Below, one piece after another: positions 1 to 6,314 of a stretch of 7,407 bases of DNA. Location of the stretch: the NCBI GenBank assembly GCA_016839845.1, contig JAEOTL010000426.1, positions 1 to 7,407 of the forward strand, written 5' to 3'. The position numbers and the translations under genes are program-made. The DNA is from Promethearchaeota archaeon (GTDB taxonomy: Archaea > Asgardarchaeota > Lokiarchaeia > Sigynarchaeales > SOKP01). Positions within the stretch are counted from its first letter, which is position 1, and every line of letters starts with the position of its first letter. Under the pieces are notes generated by a model, which saw nothing but the letters and a program-made list of their open reading frames with translations, had not been told where the DNA came from and searched no databases.

Positions 1-15
1 TATCTGGTATAAGTA

Positions 16-1536
16 CTAAATCAGAGCATTAAGTTTTTTATATAATTCGTTGTCTTTGAAATGGGTATAAAGCTCAAGTGAAAATTGATATAATTTTTCA
101 TAACGCTTCCAGTTTTCTTTATTAGTTTTCCATCTTTTATCTACTTTACACAATGATTCTGCGGCTTTTGCGATTTCAGGAAAGATTCCTGCACCCGAGG
201 CAGCTAGAATAGCTGCCCCAAGAGAAGTTGCCTCTTCTATTACATTTCTGACACAGGTAATTCCCAAAACATCAGCGTAGATCTGATTCCATAAATCTGA
301 CCGAGACCCACCCCCAGTTACTTTTAATTCTTTAGGGGAAATTCCAATATCCTTAAACACATCTATGTTTTTTCTAATTTCAAAGGCAACTCCTTCAAGA
401 ACAGCCCGATATAAATCCTTACGTTGATGACCCAAAGCTAAACCAAATAATACTCCTTTAGCTAGAGGATTCCAATGTGGTGCTCCTGCTCCAACTAAAT
501 GCGGGATTAAAACTAGTCCATTTGCACCAATAGGAGACTCTTCAGCTTGAGCAATCATTATCTCATATGGATCTTGACCTTTTTCTTCGGCTAGTGTAAA
601 TTCAGCTTGTCCAATTTCATCTCTAAACCATCTTAGAGTCGCCCCAGAAGTAAAAATGCTTGCTTCTTGAACCCATGCTCCTGGAATGGCATGACAGCTA
701 CATACTACTCGCTTTTGTGGATCAAAATTTGGTGAATCAAGATAAGCAAGAATAAAACTTCCTGTTCCTGTTGTACACTTCATCTCTCCGGGGGAAACAA
801 CACCCACACCTAAAGCAGCTGACTGCTGGTCTCCCGCACCAGTTACAACCAAAGTTTTCTTCTCAAAAGAAATCTCATCTGTAACTATTTCTCCGATATC
901 TGTTCCACTCTCTATTGTATCTGGCATTTTATCAAGATCGAGGTCCAGTTGCGATGCGATTTCATCGGAATATGATAAATTATTAATATCAAACAGCATC
1001 GTTCTAGAGGCATTTGAATGATCAGTATAAAATTGACCCGTTAATTTATAGATAATAAAATCTGCAACTAATAGGAATTTGTGGGCTTTATTATAAATCT
1101 CTGGTTTATTATCTTTAAACCACAGTATTTTTGAAGCCGAAAAATATGGATCTATTGTTAAACCTGTAGTTTTATATACCTGTTCAATTCCAACTTGCTT
1201 TTCGATATATTGAACCTGATCTATTGTGCGTCTATCTTGCCATACTAATGCATTATGAAGAGGATTCCCATCTTTATCAACGGGCACAATAGTTTCACGT
1301 TGATTTGTAACTGAGAGACTAACAATATCAGTTTTGTCAATACCACTCTTAACAATAGCTCTTTCAGTTGTTTTTTTAATGGAATCCCACCAAATATTTG
1401 CATCTTGTTCTACAAATGATGGTGAAGGGTAAAAACTCTGCCATTCTTGGTAATCGCTTGCAATAATTGTTCCTGTTAAATCAAAAATATAAGTTCTACA
1501 ACCAGTTGTCCCTAAATCTAATGCTGCAACGTACAT
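16..1536 (-). CDS. glpK: Glycerol kinase (FGGY family)
   Basis: Predicted to phosphorylate glycerol with ATP to sn-glycerol 3-phosphate in the cytoplasm. The 506-residue length is that of a complete two-domain FGGY kinase. The N-terminal phosphate-binding loop is DLGTTGCR (residues 7-14). The positions that contact glycerol in the E. coli enzyme appear conserved: R80-E81 in TNQRET, W99 in VWQDRRT, Y131 in DPYFS, D236 in GDQQ and F261 in GTGSF. NASRTMLF (175-182) is also typical. The C-terminal ATPase half, with GAGAPHW (349-355), TGGGSRSDLW (407-416) and TSLGAA (437-442), resembles xylulokinase-type FGGY proteins more than E. coli GlpK, so another polyol or sugar substrate is possible. The ATG at 1536 follows a GAGGAG motif at 12-nt spacing, and no in-frame alternative start lies between them. 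No glycerol facilitator or glycerol-3-phosphate dehydrogenase gene is in the window. Confidence 0.87.
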   Translation of the reverse strand: MYVAALDLGTTGCRTYIFDLTGTIIASDYQEWQSFYPSPSFVEQDANIWWDSIKKTTERAIVKSGIDKTDIVSLSVTNQRETIVPVDKDGNPLHNALVWQDRRTIDQVQYIEKQVGIEQVYKTTGLTIDPYFSASKILWFKDNKPEIYNKAHKFLLVADFIIYKLTGQFYTDHSNASRTMLFDINNLSYSDEIASQLDLDLDKMPDTIESGTDIGEIVTDEISFEKKTLVVTGAGDQQSAALGVGVVSPGEMKCTTGTGSFILAYLDSPNFDPQKRVVCSCHAIPGAWVQEASIFTSGATLRWFRDEIGQAEFTLAEEKGQDPYEIMIAQAEESPIGANGLVLIPHLVGAGAPHWNPLAKGVLFGLALGHQRKDLYRAVLEGVAFEIRKNIDVFKDIGISPKELKVTGGGSRSDLWNQIYADVLGITCVRNVIEEATSLGAAILAASGAGIFPEIAKAAESLCKVDKRWKTNKENWKRYEKLYQFSLELYTHFKDNELYKKLNALI

Positions 1537-1548
1537 AATTGAATTATA

Positions 1549-1554
1549 CTCCTC
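1549..1554 (-). promoter_or_regulatory. Shine-Dalgarno sequence of the glycerol kinase gene
   Basis: GAGGAG on the minus strand, 12 nt before the ATG at 1536. It is the clearest purine-rich ribosome-binding motif in the window and supports this start and a leadered transcript. The spacing is longer than the usual 5-9 nt. Upstream are several TATA-like stretches (about 1571-1581 and 1595-1606 on the minus strand). The more distant one would leave a leader of roughly 35 nt that includes this site, but I cannot choose between them with certainty. Confidence 0.5.
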
Positions 1555-1663
1555 GTTATTAGTTTTATACTATAATATATACTGTATTATTCAATATAAA
1601 ATATTATTAAAGATTTTAATAAAAACACTTGTTTTAAGAGGTTATTATTCTTGTCATTTAAGT

Positions 1664-1697
1664 ATTTTTAAAGGCAGTTTATAAACTTTTTAAAAAT
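1664..1697. repeat. Nested palindrome downstream of the zinc-ribbon gene
   Basis: Nine-base arms ATTTTTAAA (1664-1672) and TTTAAAAAT (1689-1697) are exact inverted copies. Between them sits a perfect 12-bp palindrome, AGTTTATAAACT (1676-1687). The whole could fold as one long AT-only hairpin with a small internal asymmetry (GGC against T). It begins about 25 nt past the stop codon of the minus-strand gene at 1722-2390, so it may mark its transcript end or act as an operator near the glycerol kinase promoter. AT-rich sequence makes such structures by chance more easily. Confidence 0.4.
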
Positions 1698-1721
1698 CCA
1701 TTACCCAAAAATTGCATTAAA

Positions 1722-2390
1722 TCAACTTTTTTGATACCCACAATAAGGACACTTAAACTTCAGAAGCCCAACATTAAAACCCTTTATCTGTGTGATTAGT
1801 TGATTACAATTCGGGCAACGAGGTGAATATTCAGGGAACCATTGTCCTTTAATATTTGGCATATCTTTAAGCAATATATTAATATTAAGATTCTCTTGAC
1901 TATTTTTTTGGAATTGGAGGATCTGCTGCTCTTCAGCTATAGATATTCCTTTTGGTGCTAACACCATTATAAACTTCATCATTTTTGGATTATTGAGGAT
2001 CGATAAAGTTCTTAAAATAGCCTCTTCTTGAAATTTACTAAACAATTTCCCTAGTTCTGGTGGTGCTAATGCAACTAATGTAGCCTTTCTCTCAATAATC
2101 TGGATTAATAGTTGGTATGTTCTACGTTCGTTATCTATTCCCCAAATAAGATTCCAAAGTTTAATATCATAATCCTCACCATCAGGACCTATGATTCTCT
2201 TAATGGATTCAATCCAAGAATAATGATGATACCGATTGACATTACTACTGAGATCATCAAAAAAAGATTGTTCTACAATGGGAAATTTATCGATTATTGA
2301 TTTTAATGAGAGCATTTTTACTTCTGTTAATATGTTTGGGTGGTGTGAATCCCAAGGAGTATAAGTAAAGATTTTGAAAAAATTATTCAT
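1722..2390 (-). CDS. Hypothetical protein with C-terminal zinc ribbon
   Basis: I do not recognise the family of this 222-residue protein. The C-terminus has two CxxC knuckles, CPNC (192-195) and CPYC (214-217), 18 residues apart, which is a zinc-ribbon arrangement seen in many archaeal nucleic-acid-binding or adaptor proteins. The rest looks soluble and largely helical, with Trp/Tyr/His-rich segments near residues 52-60 and 79-83 and no signal peptide or clear membrane helix. A short stretch around 103-149 alternates hydrophobic and helical segments (LVALAPPELGKLF, then IMVLAPKG). The ATG at 2390 is favoured because a TATA-like box lies about 26 nt upstream, which would give a leaderless mRNA; the Met at residue 26 is an alternative start. 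It is divergent from the nucleotidyltransferase-like gene and shares its 87-bp promoter region. The coding frame is long and intact, so the gene is probably real, but its function is unknown. Confidence 0.72.
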   Translation of the reverse strand: MNNFFKIFTYTPWDSHHPNILTEVKMLSLKSIIDKFPIVEQSFFDDLSSNVNRYHHYSWIESIKRIIGPDGEDYDIKLWNLIWGIDNERRTYQLLIQIIERKATLVALAPPELGKLFSKFQEEAILRTLSILNNPKMMKFIMVLAPKGISIAEEQQILQFQKNSQENLNINILLKDMPNIKGQWFPEYSPRCPNCNQLITQIKGFNVGLLKFKCPYCGYQKS

Positions 2391-2477
2391 ATAATAAAAA
2401 TAGAGTCTAGGTATAAAAATTGAGTTTATATTTTAAATTAACAATTTTTAATAATTAGAGTCAATATAAAATCTTGA
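2391..2477. promoter_or_regulatory. Divergent promoter region with two TATA-like boxes
   Basis: This 87-bp, very AT-rich gap separates two divergent genes. On the minus strand TTTTTATA (2412-2419) is centred about 26 nt before the ATG at 2390, the distance expected for a leaderless archaeal transcript. On the plus strand TTTATATTTT (2425-2434) would start transcription near 2455, leaving a leader of about 20 nt before the ATG at 2478. The two boxes are nearly adjacent, so the two genes could be regulated together. No Shine-Dalgarno motif is evident for either gene. This is inferred from position and composition only. Confidence 0.4.
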
Positions 2478-3638
2478 ATGACGTTAATTTGGGATACTAA
2501 AGCTGATGCGGTGCAAAAAGGAGATGGATTGAGAGATGTTTCTCCTTTACATGATAAAACCAGTGTAGATGATGATGGGTACACGCATTACGTTTTCAGT
2601 AAAAGTTTATTTAATAATCCGTGGTATAAAATACCTGAGAATGATTTAACACTATTTAAGAAATTTCTAGATGGAGGTTCAAGAGCTTATCCATCTGATG
2701 GACACATCCCCTGTGATGTCGTGGCAGGAGAAGCACGAGTGATTATCAATAGAATTGTAGAAATCTCAAAGGAGTCTAATAACGTTTATTATAAAGATGC
2801 GTGCGAATCTTTGGTAGGGGGAAAATTTGATCTCATCCGTGGAACACTGAAATTATATTTAGGAAAGTATACCTCTAGAGACTGGAGAAGAAAAAGGTTT
2901 ACGGATGATATTGATTTCTGGATTTTTAAGGTACATCTATTAGACCATGTTCTAAGGGAAATGGGATGGATTAAAAATAAGGAAACCGGGGAATATGAAA
3001 AAAGTGTGAAATGGGTTAATCCGGATACAGGTGAAACTAGGCATGAAGCACTTTGTGCAGCAAATAACTTAAACCAATTATTGGACTTTGGAGCTGGTAG
3101 TTACTTAGAAGGAACGAAACTGAGGGAAATTTTCAATAAGAAGTTGAAAAGAGGCCATGATGTTGATCTTAGTGACATAATAAATGTAGCTCTTTATAAC
3201 GATGGTTCAATTGGGAGAAATAAAGATGAATGGAATGAAGTGTGGGAATCCTTTGAAGCAAGTACTAATACAAGGAATAGAAGAATTACGTCAAATATCA
3301 TTAGTTTATGCCGTTATTCTTTAGGAATAGCTGATCATTTAGAACGGGTTGGTATTGCCATAGAAAAGTATCATGAAATAATTTTTGATAAAGAAGAATA
3401 TCCTGATGAGGCTCTAAAAAGAATCTGTAGAACCTCAACTCACTGGCTTAAATATCTTGAAAAGGAGGGGCCAGAAGCAACCAGAAAAATGTTGCATGAG
3501 TTCATACTTGAACAGAAAGATGAAAAACCAGTTCATGTGAAGAATTTAAGGTCATTTGTAAGAAGTATCTTACGGCTACTTAATTCTAAATATGAATATC
3601 TGAATATTTTTTTTGAGATTAAAAATTTTGAAATCTAA
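2478..3638 (+). CDS. Probable AbiEii/DUF1814-like nucleotidyltransferase
   Basis: This 386-residue protein carries, in the right order, motifs like those of AbiEii-type nucleotidyltransferase toxins. RGTLKLYL (121-128) stands for motif I, usually GGTxLL. RFTDDIDFW (140-148) gives the metal-binding DxD pair D144/D146. GTKLREIF (212-219) offers the conserved lysine K214. KRGHDVDLSDI (224-234) resembles the RxxDxxDL motif. In the family these proteins transfer nucleotides to tRNA or other targets and act in toxin-antitoxin and abortive-infection systems. About 110 residues precede motif I and about 150 follow motif IV, so the protein is larger than many relatives. The first Gly of the usual GG is Arg here (R121). 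No AbiEi-like winged-helix antitoxin adjoins it; the divergent neighbour is a zinc-ribbon protein. The ATG at 2478 is the only good start, since the next Met is at residue 162. The assignment comes from motif reading without an alignment; another polymerase-beta-like nucleotidyltransferase is possible. Confidence 0.6.
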   Translation: MTLIWDTKADAVQKGDGLRDVSPLHDKTSVDDDGYTHYVFSKSLFNNPWYKIPENDLTLFKKFLDGGSRAYPSDGHIPCDVVAGEARVIINRIVEISKESNNVYYKDACESLVGGKFDLIRGTLKLYLGKYTSRDWRRKRFTDDIDFWIFKVHLLDHVLREMGWIKNKETGEYEKSVKWVNPDTGETRHEALCAANNLNQLLDFGAGSYLEGTKLREIFNKKLKRGHDVDLSDIINVALYNDGSIGRNKDEWNEVWESFEASTNTRNRRITSNIISLCRYSLGIADHLERVGIAIEKYHEIIFDKEEYPDEALKRICRTSTHWLKYLEKEGPEATRKMLHEFILEQKDEKPVHVKNLRSFVRSILRLLNSKYEYLNIFFEIKNFEI

Positions 3639-3675
3639 AAATTGGTCTTAATATATCACCAGTTTATATAGAATC

Positions 3676-3713
3676 ATTCGTGAAAGATGCGTTTCACGAA
3701 TTATTTTTGTTTT
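3676..3713 (+). terminator. Hairpin plus T-rich tract at convergent junction
   Basis: ATTCGTGAAA (3676-3685) and TTTCACGAAT (3692-3701) are perfect 10-base inverted repeats around a 6-nt loop (GATGCG). Past one mismatch (C3675/T3702) three more pairs are possible (3672-3674 with 3703-3705). A T-rich run (ATTTTTGTTTT) follows immediately on the plus strand. The hairpin starts 37 nt past the stop of the nucleotidyltransferase-like gene and reads as its intrinsic-type terminator. The right arm touches the stop codon of the phosphofructokinase gene (3701-3703, minus), so the same hairpin lies at the end of that transcript too, though without a good T-run in that direction. Confidence 0.6.
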
Positions 3714-4855
3714 GAGAGGTACCTAATTTTTACCAGTAGATCCCGTAATTCCATTTTGTCATTTTCTGGTGTTATATATTTCTTTTTAACACCTTTGGAT
3801 AAGGGAATCGTTTCAATTTTATTTCCTTGAAGTGACACCATGTTTCCAAATTTACCTTCTAAAACGAGTTTCATAGCTGCGAGACCAAACCTTAAACCTA
3901 AAATTCTATCAAACGAGTTAGGGGGGCCAGCACGCATAGTATGTCCCAATACAACACTTCGACATTCGAAATCGACCCCGTTTTCCTGGAATACTTGTTT
4001 CAAATCATCTCGTAAGTTTAATTCTGCTACTATTATTTGAGACATATTTAATTTTGCTAGTAGGGGATTACCAAATGTATCTTTTGGCAGATTATCTATT
4101 ACGTCTTTCGAGATTGTTTTAAAATCTCGAGTAAGTGACTCAGGGGTTGGATGAGTACCTTCAGATGTCGCGATAATATGATATTTATATCCTGATTTAA
4201 CTCTATTTTTCAATACTTCTATTATATCATCTTCTAAATCAAATGGGGTTTCTGGGATCAAGATAATGTCGGCTCCTGCAGAAATCCCGCTATACATTGT
4301 TAAAAAACCGGCATCCCTTCCCATAATTTCCACGACAAAAACTCTTTGATGTGACCGAGCAGTGGTTGTAAGGTTATCCATTGAGTTGGAAGCTAGCTGT
4401 ACGGCACTCCAGAACCCAAATGTGTAATGAGTTCCAGCAAGATCGTTATCTATTGTTTTTGGGCAACCAATTACTTTTGCGTCAGCATACTTGCACATTT
4501 TGTCAGCAACCCCTAACGTATCATCACCTCCTATTGCAATTAAAGCATCAATTCCAAGGTCATCGAATTTACTTGCCAAATCTTTAGCTTTTTCTTCCTT
4601 GGAGTTTGCGTCATTAAATGGATTTGTTCTGCTTGTATATAAGATGGTTCCTCCTATAGTGTGTAAATCATCATGATCCGCAATATTTAGGGGCATTGTT
4701 TTATTTTCTGTAAAACCTTTCCATCCTTTAAGAATTCCAACACACTCGATCCCTGCCTCATACGCCTTGAGCATGATCCCATAAAGAACAGAATTTAAAC
4801 CGGGGCAATCTCCGCCCCCTGTTAATATCCCAACACGCTTAATTTTATTTCCCAT
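3701..4855 (-). CDS. 6-phosphofructokinase, probably PPi-dependent
   Basis: Phosphorylates fructose 6-phosphate to fructose 1,6-bisphosphate in glycolysis, in the cytoplasm. This 384-residue PfkA-family protein has LTGGGDCPGLN (11-21), IGGDDT (108-113), PKTIDND (132-138, with catalytic Asp in TIDND), MGRDAG (178-183), PETPF (201-205) and LGHTMRAGPP (303-312). In E. coli ATP-PFK the residues after GGD and before TIDND are both Gly. Here they are Asp (D112) and Lys (K133), the combination typical of pyrophosphate-using enzymes, which are reversible and usually not allosteric. The length and motifs suit the group II/III branch rather than the ADP-dependent kinases of Thermococcales. The ATG at 4855 begins right before the first beta-strand (KRVGILTGGG), so no N-terminal extension is needed. 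It lies 80 bp downstream of the ZPR1-like gene on the same strand; the gap has its own AT-rich TATA-like stretch, so co-transcription is uncertain. The phosphoryl donor is inferred from two residues. Confidence 0.88.
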   Translation of the reverse strand: MGNKIKRVGILTGGGDCPGLNSVLYGIMLKAYEAGIECVGILKGWKGFTENKTMPLNIADHDDLHTIGGTILYTSRTNPFNDANSKEEKAKDLASKFDDLGIDALIAIGGDDTLGVADKMCKYADAKVIGCPKTIDNDLAGTHYTFGFWSAVQLASNSMDNLTTTARSHQRVFVVEIMGRDAGFLTMYSGISAGADIILIPETPFDLEDDIIEVLKNRVKSGYKYHIIATSEGTHPTPESLTRDFKTISKDVIDNLPKDTFGNPLLAKLNMSQIIVAELNLRDDLKQVFQENGVDFECRSVVLGHTMRAGPPNSFDRILGLRFGLAAMKLVLEGKFGNMVSLQGNKIETIPLSKGVKKKYITPENDKMELRDLLVKIRYLSKQK

Positions 4856-4935
4856 GGCTTGTCACAAAATTACGAAATTGATTTTAGTTTATTAATTAAC
4901 CTTTATGATCTAACAATATTTTATATTTATTCAAT

Positions 4936-5496
4936 TCAATCTGATTCAAGTTTTGTAAATGAATATTTTGACTCATCAACTGGGAGAATATAACTCCCTC
5001 CTTGGGGATCGGTTATTTTGAGAGTAAACTCGAATTTTCCTTCTCGTGCTAGGGCTAACTTTTGTTGAATTTCTTCAACCTCACTTCTTTCGGGTTCTCC
5101 TTTACTAAGATTTTTTAGATATATTGAGACAGCACTTTCAAACCTTAATAATATTCCTTCTACATTTGTAAAAAAGAAGTCTGCTCTTGGACCTGGTTCT
5201 ACAATTAATTCTAATTCAGGAATTTCTAATTTTCCCACCGGTGAGCGATAAACTTTGGATCTAAGATCTTTTTCCTCTTCCACTTTGAGAACCATGATCC
5301 CTGGGTCCATCCTTGTTGTTAAAGGGATAATGTCATTTTGATGGAAGGGACATTTATCACATTCGAACTTTAAGATTAACATCTTATCTCCATCTTGTAG
5401 GTCATAGATAGTTTTGATTAGATCTATGGTTCCTTTTTCACAAGAAGGACATTTAAATGAATAGATTTTTTCCCCTAATTTCCTCTTTTGAGTCAT
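4936..5496 (-). CDS. ZPR1-type zinc-finger protein (single module)
   Basis: This 186-residue protein matches one ZPR1 module. It has a four-cysteine zinc finger, CPSC (16-19) and CDKC (46-49), followed by the characteristic beta-rich domain with KVYRSPVGKLEIPELEL (81-97), EPGPRADFF (100-108) and NVEGIL (111-116), a helical stretch (residues 117-152), and ITDPQGGSYI (161-170). Eukaryotic ZPR1 has two such modules and is linked to elongation factor eEF1A folding; archaeal homologues usually have one, and their role is less clear. The ATG at 5496 directly precedes a short basic stretch and the zinc finger. A weak AGGT lies just upstream, and a TATA-like box (about 5522-5532, minus) would give a nearly leaderless mRNA. 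The downstream neighbour on the same strand is phosphofructokinase, 80 bp away, with no evident functional link. Confidence 0.85.
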   Translation of the reverse strand: MTQKRKLGEKIYSFKCPSCEKGTIDLIKTIYDLQDGDKMLILKFECDKCPFHQNDIIPLTTRMDPGIMVLKVEEEKDLRSKVYRSPVGKLEIPELELIVEPGPRADFFFTNVEGILLRFESAVSIYLKNLSKGEPERSEVEEIQQKLALAREGKFEFTLKITDPQGGSYILPVDESKYSFTKLESD

Positions 5497-5731
5497 TTGA
5501 CCTATTCAATCGCTAGATTTGATAAAAATAACGAAAATCTGATTAAAAAATTCTCTAAATTAATAAAAATTGATATTTTTCAGAAAACAAACTATTTATT
5601 AGAACTTTTTTTTTGTTATAATAGTTATGATTAAAAACTCTATATTATTGTTTAATATTACAATTTTAAGAGTAAACTCAATAAACAAGGAATTATTTAT
5701 AAAAAGATAAGAATTAGTTTATGGATGGATT
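5497..5731. other. AT-rich divergent spacer between ZPR1 and porG
   Basis: This 235-bp spacer, the longest in the window, separates two divergent genes and should hold both promoters. It includes a small AT hairpin (AAAAAT at 5565-5570 with ATTTTT at 5575-5580) and a run of nine T at 5606-5614. No plus-strand gene ends upstream of that run, so it is not an obvious terminator. I see no open reading frame worth calling and no structured RNA. The length leaves room for regulator sites near porG, but I cannot define an operator. Confidence 0.5.
5696..5705 (+). promoter_or_regulatory. TATA box of the por operon
   Basis: TTTATAAAAA is centred about 31 nt before the porG ATG at 5732. With archaeal initiation usually 24-28 nt downstream of the box centre, the transcript would start near 5725-5729, giving a leader of only a few bases. 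This fits the absence of a convincing Shine-Dalgarno motif before porG. A purine-rich AAGGAA lies just upstream in the position of a BRE-like element. Confidence 0.5.
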
Positions 5732-6313
5732 ATGTTGTCTCAAGAGGAAAAAATAGTAGAAATTTCAATGCACTGTAGAGGAGGGCAAACATGTATCAGT
5801 GCAAGTCAATTATTAGCGGAAATGGCATTTGAAAAGGGTTTTCAGGATACGATAGCGATCCCCATTATTGGAGCAGAGAGAAGGGGCGCACCGATACAAG
5901 CCTTTACAAAAGTATCGATGAAAAAACCCATTAAAAGCTATGACAGTGTAGTGGATCCAGATTATCTTTTACTATTTGATGTATCATTGCTAGATATTCC
6001 AAGAATAAAGGAAACTATAAAGGAAGGTGTCACTCTCATTGTAAATAGCCCAGAGCCAATAAACACGAACGGTTTCCCTGAAAATGTAAAAATTTTTATC
6101 GTTGACGCTACAGGTATTTGCATTAAGAAAGACTTCATGCATGCGAGTGGACCAATTTTAAATATTCCTATGCTAGGGGCTTTTGGAAAAGTCACTGGTT
6201 ATTATGATTTAACTATTATGGAGAAAGTTATCAAAAAAGAATTTGGAGAGAGTAAAGCAGATAAGAATATGAGCGTCGCTAAAGATGCCTATGAAACAGT
6301 CAGAGAGAGTTAA
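5732..6313 (+). CDS. porG: Pyruvate/2-oxoacid:ferredoxin oxidoreductase, gamma subunit
   Basis: Gamma subunit of the four-subunit enzyme that decarboxylates pyruvate (or a branched 2-oxoacid) to acyl-CoA while reducing ferredoxin, in the cytoplasm. The 193 residues match the family length. Landmarks are CRGGQT (15-20) in place of the usual GRGGQG, SASQLLAEMAF (23-33), the very conserved GAERRGAP (47-54), LIVNSPEPI (102-110) and NIPMLGAFGKVTG (144-156). Two other ATGs just upstream (5721, 5725) are out of frame, so 5732 is the start. It heads a tight plus-strand cluster, with the delta subunit beginning 1 nt after its stop. Gamma subunits may be shared between pyruvate and 2-ketoisovalerate enzymes in some archaea, so the substrate is not settled by this gene alone. 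Confidence 0.9.
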   Translation: MLSQEEKIVEISMHCRGGQTCISASQLLAEMAFEKGFQDTIAIPIIGAERRGAPIQAFTKVSMKKPIKSYDSVVDPDYLLLFDVSLLDIPRIKETIKEGVTLIVNSPEPINTNGFPENVKIFIVDATGICIKKDFMHASGPILNIPMLGAFGKVTGYYDLTIMEKVIKKEFGESKADKNMSVAKDAYETVRES

Positions 6314-6314
6314 C

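Noticed and set aside
16..1536. Assignment as xylulokinase
   Set aside because: The C-terminal half is suggestive, but the substrate-contact motifs TNQRET, VWQDRRT and DPYFS are those of glycerol kinase.
2112..2300. Plus-strand open frame of 62 codons within the zinc-ribbon gene
   Set aside because: Antisense to a longer intact frame, with no recognisable motif or start signals.
4381..4676. Overlapping plus-strand frames antisense to phosphofructokinase
   Set aside because: They mirror the highly conserved GGDD/TIDND region of a clear gene on the other strand and have no family features.
5565..5580. AAAAAT/ATTTTT hairpin as a regulatory element
   Set aside because: A six-pair A/T stem in such AT-rich sequence is expected by chance and has no supporting context.
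5606..5614. Run of nine T as a plus-strand terminator
   Set aside because: No plus-strand gene ends upstream within reach; the nearest gene to the left (ZPR1) is on the minus strand and starts there. Probably compositional.
5962..6195. Minus-strand frame of 77 codons within porG
   Set aside because: Antisense to conserved porG codons; no independent support.
6285..6314. Earlier in-frame ATGs (6285, 6291) as the start of porD
   Set aside because: They would overlap the end of porG and add residues that are simply its 3' end read in another frame. The ATG at 6315, 1 nt after the porG stop, fits better.
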